Shown here one piece after another: positions 5,818-9,705 of a stretch of DNA of 9,705 nucleotides; the first letter of the stretch is position 1, and each line of letters begins with the position of its first letter. A model generated the notes under the pieces. The model was not told the origin of the DNA, did not search any database, and saw only the letters and a program-made list of their open reading frames with translations. Origin of the DNA: an uncultured Eubacteriales bacterium (lineage in GTDB: Bacteria > Bacillota > Clostridia > Christensenellales > CAG-138); assembly GCA_900550525.1 (NCBI GenBank), contig URSN01000070.1, positions 1 to 9,705 on the forward strand. The letters are read 5' to 3'. Position numbers and translations under genes: made by a program.

Positions 5818-7619
5818 CAGTTGATGCGCAGCACGCTCATGAACGCCTCGCTGGGCACCTGCACGGTGCCGACCTGGCGCATGCGCTTCTTGCCCTCCTT
5901 CTGCTTTTCGAGCAGCTTCTTCTTGCGCGTGATATCGCCGCCGTAGCACTTGGCCAGCACGTCCTTGCGCACGGCCTTGACCGTCTCGCGCGCGATGACC
6001 TTGCCGCCGATGGCCGCCTGGATCGGGATCTCGAACTGCTGGCGCGGGATGACCTCCTTGAGCTTTTCGGCCACGGCGCGGCCGCGGGCGTACGCCTTGT
6101 CGCGGTGGACGATGGTGGAGAGCGCGTCGCACATGTCCCCGTTGAGCAGGAAATCGAGCTTGACCAGGTCCGCCTTCACATAGCCGCGCAGCGCGTAGTC
6201 GAACGAGGCGTAGCCGCGGCTGCGGGACTTGAGCTGGTCGAAAAAGTCGTAGATGATCTCGTTGAGCGGCAGGATGTAGTGCATCTCCACGCGCGTCTCC
6301 TCGAGGTACTTCATGTCCACGAACACGCCGCGCTTCTCCTGGCACAGCTCCATGATCGCGCCGATGTAGGCCGGGGGCGTCATGACGTTGGCGTTGACGA
6401 CCGGCTCCTCCATGAAGTCGATCTCCGCCGCGGGCGGGAGGTTGGTCGGGTTGTCGATGATCCGCTCCGTCCCGTCGAGCATGCGCACGCGGTAGACGAC
6501 CGACGGCGCGGTCGTGACCAGGTCGAGGTCGAACTCGCGCTCGAGCCGCTCCTGCACGATCTCCATGTGCAGCAGGCCGAGAAAGCCGCAGCGGAAGCCG
6601 TAGCCGAGCGCGTTGGACGTCTCCGGCTCGAAGGAGAGCGCCGCGTCGTTGAGGCGCAGCTTGTCGAGCGCGTCGCGCAGGTCGTCATAGTCCGCGCCGT
6701 CGGCCGGGTATACGCCGCAGAACACCATCGGGTTGACCTGCTTGTAGCCGGGCAGCGGCTGCGCCGCCGGACGGGCGGCAAGGGTGATCGTATCGCCGAC
6801 CTTCGTCTCGGCCACGCTCTTGATGCTCGCGGCGATGTAGCCGACCTCGCCGGCGGTGAGCTCCTCCACCGGGCGCATCTGCGGCGTGAACACGCCCACC
6901 TCCGTCACGTCGAACTCGTTGCCGGTGGCCATGGAGCGGATGCGCTCGCCCGCGCGCACCGTGCCGTCCATCACGCGCACGAACGAGAGCGCGCCCTTAT
7001 AGTTGTCGTACAGGCAGTCGAAGATCAGCGCGGCAAGCGGCGCCTCCGGGTCGCCCTTTGGCGCGGGCACGCGCTCGACGATGGCGGAAAGCACCTGTTC
7101 GATGTTCATGCCGTTCTTGGCGGAGATGCAGGGCGCGTCGTCGGCGGGGATGCCGATGACATCCTCGATCTCCTGGATGACGCGCTCGGGCTGCGCCGAG
7201 GGCAGGTCGATCTTGTTGACGACGGGCAGGACCTCGAGGCCGTTGTCCACGGCGAGGTAGACGTTGGCCAGCGTCTGCGCCTCGACGCCCTGCGTCGCGT
7301 CCACGACCAGCACCGCGCCCTCGCACGCGGCCAGAGCCCGGCTGACCTCGTAGGTGAAGTCCACATGGCCGGGCGTGTCGATGAGGTTGAACATGTAGCG
7401 CCGGCCGTCGGTATGCGTATAGAACATGCGCACCGCCGTGGCCTTGATCGTGATGCCGCGCTCGCGCTCGATGTCCATGGAGTCGAGCAGCTGCTCCTCC
7501 ATGTCGCGCGCGGCGACGGTCTCCGTCAGCTCCATCATGCGGTCGGCCAGGGTGGATTTGCCGTGGTCGATGTGCGCGATGATCGAAAAATTGCGGATCA
7601 GTTCCAGCGGGTATGCCAT
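5817..7619 (-). CDS. lepA: Elongation factor 4 (LepA), ribosomal back-translocase GTPase
   Basis: A 600-residue translational GTPase, complete by comparison with the usual length of about 600. It acts on ribosomes, proposed to back-translocate tRNAs or to help 30S assembly and translation under stress. G1 is AHIDHGKST (15-23), G2 RGITI (54-58), G3 DTPGH (81-85, with catalytic His85), G4 NKID (135-138) and G5 SAK (166-168). Domain II follows, then the EF-G-like domains with [25 protein letters not shown], and the LepA-specific C-terminal domain ending with [24 protein letters not shown] and PSEAFMSVL. Start ATG at 7619 follows GGAGGG (7631-7636) with a rather long 11-nt spacing. It overlaps hemW by one base downstream and has its own promoter. 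Confidence 0.98.
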   Translation of the reverse strand: MAYPLELIRNFSIIAHIDHGKSTLADRMMELTETVAARDMEEQLLDSMDIERERGITIKATAVRMFYTHTDGRRYMFNLIDTPGHVDFTYEVSRALAACEGAVLVVDATQGVEAQTLANVYLAVDNGLEVLPVVNKIDLPSAQPERVIQEIEDVIGIPADDAPCISAKNGMNIEQVLSAIVERVPAPKGDPEAPLAALIFDCLYDNYKGALSFVRVMDGTVRAGERIRSMATGNEFDVTEVGVFTPQMRPVEELTAGEVGYIAASIKSVAETKVGDTITLAARPAAQPLPGYKQVNPMVFCGVYPADGADYDDLRDALDKLRLNDAALSFEPETSNALGYGFRCGFLGLLHMEIVQERLEREFDLDLVTTAPSVVYRVRMLDGTERIIDNPTNLPPAAEIDFMEEPVVNANVMTPPAYIGAIMELCQEKRGVFVDMKYLEETRVEMHYILPLNEIIYDFFDQLKSRSRGYASFDYALRGYVKADLVKLDFLLNGDMCDALSTIVHRDKAYARGRAVAEKLKEVIPRQQFEIPIQAAIGGKVIARETVKAVRKDVLAKCYGGDITRKKKLLEKQKEGKKRMRQVGTVQVPSEAFMSVLRIN

Positions 7620-7651
7620 AACGTCCGTTTCCCTCCAAAGATACTCAGTTT

Positions 7652-7680
7652 ATCATACCATCGGAGGGAACAAAGCGCAA
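7652..7680 (-). promoter_or_regulatory. Promoter of lepA-hemW
   Basis: Read on the minus strand: -35 TTGCGC (7675-7680, 3 of 6), 17-bp spacer, -10 TATGAT (7652-7657, 5 of 6) preceded by TGG, an extended -10 that could offset the weak -35. It sits in the 74-bp gap between the DUF5808-like gene and lepA. No intrinsic terminator is visible in that gap, so some readthrough from the upstream pair is possible. Confidence 0.65.
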
Positions 7681-7693
7681 CCGTCCCGGCCGT

Positions 7694-9058
7694 TCAGCCG
7701 CCCATGCCGGCGAGCGCACATTCGTAGAGCGCGCGCGTCTCATCGCCGGACGCGCCGCTGAACAGGTAGACCGTGTCCGCCGTGTCCACGCGCAGGAACA
7801 GCGGCTGGTCGGTATACAGGAATACCTCGCACGCGCCGATGCCCTTCAGGCTGAACGTCCCCTTCCACAGCGTTCCGATGGCCGTGCCCACGACCTTGGA
7901 GCCGCCGGGCAGCTCGTCGAGCAGCGATACGGCCTCCACATCGGCCAGCGGCACGGTGTATCTGCGCGCAAGGTGATCCGCCGTGATCGCCCCGTCCGCG
8001 CAGGCGACGCGCAGCGGCGTGAACTCCTCCGCGATCACCCAGCCGCACATGGCCGGGACGAGCAGCAGGCACAGCGCGGTGAATACCAGCAGCGCCTTGC
8101 CGGCCGGCCGGGCGAGGTTGACCGTCGTGCTCATGCCCACGCGCGCGTTGACGATGGTGTGCGCGTCGTTCGGGTTGTAATAGAACGAGCCGAGCAGCCA
8201 GTGCGCGTCCTCGTCCACGTACACGCCCTGCCCGCTCTGCTGCGTGAGCGCATACTGCGCGCGCCGCACGGACAGCTCCGTGCCGAGCAAGAGCACCAGC
8301 ACCGCGGCCGTGAACACGACGGCTGTGATCAGCAGCCCGAGCGCACTGTCCCACAGCAGCCACAGCGCGACGGCAAGCCCCGCCATCAGGTACGCCGCGC
8401 CCAGCCAGAAGCGCCCCCACTGCCGCCGCCGCGCGCGCGTGAGCGCCTGCGTGACCAGCTCCTGCCCGTCCACGACCTCCGCCCGGCTGCGGTACAGGAA
8501 GCGATAGCTCGTCCAGCACGCGGGCGCGAGCAGCGCGTCCATCACATACAGCGCAAGCAGCGGCCAGCTCCGCTGCGCCGGATCGATGAGCAGCGCCGCC
8601 ACCGGCACAAGGCCCGCGAGCACGGCCGGCAGGAACCACCAGGCGCTCACGCGCTTTTGCGCTGCGGCGGCCGCGCGCGTGTCCACGAGCACCCGGCCCG
8701 CCGCCTCGCCCATCCAGCCGTTCTCGCGCTTGAGCGCGCCAAGGCGCAGATGCGCGCGGGCATACACGCCATACGGCACGGCGATGGCGGCGAGCACCCA
8801 CATCATCTGCCAGGAGAGCACGAGCGAATCGTGCCGGAGCAGGAGCGAGGGCAGCAGCAGCGCCGTCAGCACGCCGCACCAGAGCCACAGCCGCCTGCGG
8901 TAGGCGCGGCACACGGCCTGCACCTGCTCCGTCTGCCGCGCCTCAAACGGCAGCGTGACGCCGATGACGATGTTCTTCTTCGGCTTTGCCTCGTTGGCCA
9001 GCAGCGCCGTCACGATGGGCAGCACCGGGTACAGCATCAGCAACAGAAACCACTTCAT
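7694..9058 (-). CDS. DUF5808-like multi-pass membrane protein with C-terminal PH-like domain
   Basis: A 454-residue integral membrane protein of unknown function. Hydrophobic segments suitable for membrane helices lie near 2-21, 57-75, 83-101, 140-158, 164-181, 217-235, 238-259 and 321-343. A soluble stretch with W287, GSFYYNPNDAHTIVNARVG (290-308) and TVNLARP (312-318) resembles the DUF5808 signature (W-x-G-x-x-Y-x-NP-x-D ... G ... N). The last ~100 residues, from about 350, look like a bacterial PH-type beta domain (SKVVGTAIGTLWKGTFSLKGIG, then short strands and a final helix). Both assignments are from memory of the families. Start ATG at 9058 follows AGGAGG with 7-nt spacing and overlaps the gntR TGA as ATGA, so the pair is translationally coupled. 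Relatives are often encoded next to YtrA-type regulators; a role in sensing envelope stress or antimicrobial peptides is possible but unproven. Confidence 0.75.
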   Translation of the reverse strand: MKWFLLLMLYPVLPIVTALLANEAKPKKNIVIGVTLPFEARQTEQVQAVCRAYRRRLWLWCGVLTALLLPSLLLRHDSLVLSWQMMWVLAAIAVPYGVYARAHLRLGALKRENGWMGEAAGRVLVDTRAAAAAQKRVSAWWFLPAVLAGLVPVAALLIDPAQRSWPLLALYVMDALLAPACWTSYRFLYRSRAEVVDGQELVTQALTRARRRQWGRFWLGAAYLMAGLAVALWLLWDSALGLLITAVVFTAAVLVLLLGTELSVRRAQYALTQQSGQGVYVDEDAHWLLGSFYYNPNDAHTIVNARVGMSTTVNLARPAGKALLVFTALCLLLVPAMCGWVIAEEFTPLRVACADGAITADHLARRYTVPLADVEAVSLLDELPGGSKVVGTAIGTLWKGTFSLKGIGACEVFLYTDQPLFLRVDTADTVYLFSGASGDETRALYECALAGMGG

Positions 9059-9474
9059 CGTTCTTCCTCCTGCGGCGCCTGCGCGCGGCGCGCGTCCCCC
9101 GCCTGCGCGATCCCCTCGCGCAAAAGCGAACGGCACAGCGCGAGCGCCGCCGTTTCGTCCAGTCCGGCCAGGCGCAGCTCCGAGAGCACGAGCCGCAGCG
9201 CCCGCAGCGGTTTCTCCGGCACGGGCCCTTCCCCGGGCGGGGCGCACACGGTGGTGCCGCCGCGCCGGTCGGCGCGGATGTACCCCTCCTCGCGCAGCAG
9301 GGCGTACGCCTTGCTGACGGTCATCATGTTCACGCCGCTCTCCGCCGCGAGCGCGCGGATGCTGGGCAGGCGCTCGCCGTCGCGCAGCGCGCCGCGCGCG
9401 ATGCCCAGCACGACCTGGTCGCGGATCTGTCGGTAGATGGGCGTTTTGCTTTCAAAATCGAGTTGCAGCAGCAT
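9055..9474 (-). CDS. GntR-family regulator, YtrA subfamily
   Basis: A 139-residue DNA-binding regulator with an N-terminal winged helix-turn-helix (about 1-78) and a short C-terminal helical tail, the layout of the YtrA subfamily rather than of the long FadR, HutC or MocR forms. Visible motifs: PIYRQIRDQVVLGIARGAL (12-30), GERLPSIRALAAESGVN (33-49), and MTVSKAYALLREEGYI (51-66), the recognition helix region. No metabolite-binding domain is present, so any signal must act on the short tail or through the partner. The ATG at 9474 is chosen because AAAGGAGGG (9482-9490) stands just upstream with about 8-nt spacing; a longer in-frame extension to 9654 would run through the promoter. It overlaps the downstream membrane protein gene by 4 nt. 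Autorepression is inferred from a palindrome over its own -10. Confidence 0.92.
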   Translation of the reverse strand: MLLQLDFESKTPIYRQIRDQVVLGIARGALRDGERLPSIRALAAESGVNMMTVSKAYALLREEGYIRADRRGGTTVCAPPGEGPVPEKPLRALRLVLSELRLAGLDETAALALCRSLLREGIAQAGDARRAQAPQEEER

Positions 9475-9489
9475 GGCCGCTCCCTCCTT

Positions 9490-9510
9490 TGTATTAGTTA
9501 TTATAATACA
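9490..9510. promoter_or_regulatory. Palindromic operator candidate for the GntR regulator
   Basis: Perfect 7-bp arms TGTATTA (9490-9496) and TAATACA (9504-9510) are separated by GTTATTA. The centre (9500) falls at the edge of the -10 hexamer of the gntR promoter, so occupancy would exclude RNA polymerase. Its AT-rich symmetry, location and regulator family suggest autorepression. The GCTATAGC palindrome next to it (9511-9518) lies in the promoter spacer. Confidence 0.65.
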
Positions 9511-9528
9511 GCTATAGCACCGTGTCAA
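9500..9528 (-). promoter_or_regulatory. Consensus promoter of gntR-DUF5808 pair
   Basis: Read on the minus strand: -35 TTGACA (9523-9528), 17-bp spacer, -10 TATAAT (9500-9505). Both hexamers and the spacing are a perfect sigma-70/A consensus. Such a strong promoter makes most sense if normally held down by a repressor, consistent with the overlapping palindrome. Confidence 0.92.
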
Positions 9529-9705
9529 GCGATCCTCGCCAGTCGGCGGCGGGGAAGGCGAAAAGCGGTGCGCCGGTTGACGGGTATGTGGGTTGGAGAG
9601 GAGTCGGGTGGGCCGGTTGATGGGCGCGCCGGACGGGGCTCGGCGGGCGGGCAAGCGTGGGGGCGGTGAGGCGGCGGGCGCGGGGCGGCCGGCGCGCGGA
9701 AGGGG
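9529..9705. other. G-rich right flank with no supported gene
   Basis: Strongly G-biased on the + strand. It contains an imperfect direct repeat, GCCGGTTGACGGG (9572-9584) and GCCGGTTGATGGG (9612-9624), 40 bp apart, and four G-runs at 9635-9663 with loops of 6, 1 and 7 nt that fit a G-quadruplex pattern. Frames that cross it lack a start signal and recognisable protein. A gene may begin beyond the edge. Confidence 0.4.

Noticed and set aside
5818..6345. Long in-frame extension of hemW into lepA
   Set aside because: The extension is a frame shadow of lepA; the radical SAM protein begins at the ATG of the TGATG overlap with the typical [11 protein letters not shown] start.
7631..7668. CCCTCC / GGAGGG inverted repeat that could hide the lepA ribosome-binding site
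   Set aside because: The upstream arm lies in the promoter spacer, upstream of the expected start of transcription, so the hairpin could form only in readthrough RNA; 6-bp arms with a 26-nt loop are weak.
6105..7727. 540-codon open frame on the + strand opposite lepA
   Set aside because: Antisense shadow of a strongly conserved gene in GC-rich DNA; low-complexity R/H/V/D-rich translation and no ribosome-binding site.
7973..9436. 487-codon open frame on the + strand opposite the membrane protein and gntR
   Set aside because: Arg/Gln/His-rich translation, antisense to two coupled genes with good start signals, and it ends inside gntR.
9571..9610. TTGACG as a + strand -35 for a gene beyond the right edge
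   Set aside because: No AT-rich -10 at the right distance in the G-rich sequence that follows.
9475..9654. N-terminal extension of the GntR regulator to an ATG at 9654
   Set aside because: The extension would be translated from the promoter and operator region; the normal family start and a strong Shine-Dalgarno place the start at 9474.

Overview
The window comes from a very GC-rich bacterium, probably a high-GC member of the Clostridia/Firmicutes (for example a Christensenellales- or Oscillospirales-like gut anaerobe). This is inferred from strong AGGAGG ribosome-binding sites, near-consensus sigma-A promoters (one is TTGACA-17-TATAAT), a type II (CoaW-like) pantothenate kinase, a lepA-hemW pair, and a YtrA-type GntR regulator coupled to a DUF5808-like membrane protein. 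No mobile element, CRISPR array, phage gene or broken gene was seen.

Left part, + strand (1-2180): the 3' end of a pantothenate kinase gene (coaW-like, cut by the window edge) is followed 15 nt later by a complete homoserine dehydrogenase gene (hom). Its Shine-Dalgarno overlaps the coaW stop, so the two look co-transcribed. After hom comes a free-standing tRNA-Thr(GGT) with its own promoter, an encoded CCA and a strong intrinsic terminator.

Middle (2180-4670): a stretch with no recognised gene, then a minus-strand sugar-phosphate isomerase/epimerase-like TIM-barrel gene of unknown substrate. It is divergent from a + strand low-specificity threonine aldolase gene. The 323-bp divergent region carries a promoter candidate in each direction and a set of interleaved repeats abutting the aldolase promoter. 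A strong GC hairpin plus T5 ends the aldolase transcript.

Right part, all minus strand (4672-9474): reading in the direction of transcription, gntR and the DUF5808-like membrane protein overlap by 4 nt (ATGA) behind a perfect promoter whose -10 lies in the centre of a palindrome, which looks like an autoregulated envelope or stress module. After it, lepA (elongation factor 4) has its own promoter and overlaps hemW (radical SAM heme chaperone) by 1 nt (TGATG). The last ~175 bp (9529-9705) are G-rich and carry no supported gene.

The genes are mostly housekeeping or familiar families. I found no convincing undescribed multi-gene system. The items most worth following are the autoregulatory palindrome of the gntR/DUF5808 pair, the repeat array at the threonine aldolase promoter, the conjunction of three threonine-related genes, and the coaW-hom linkage.
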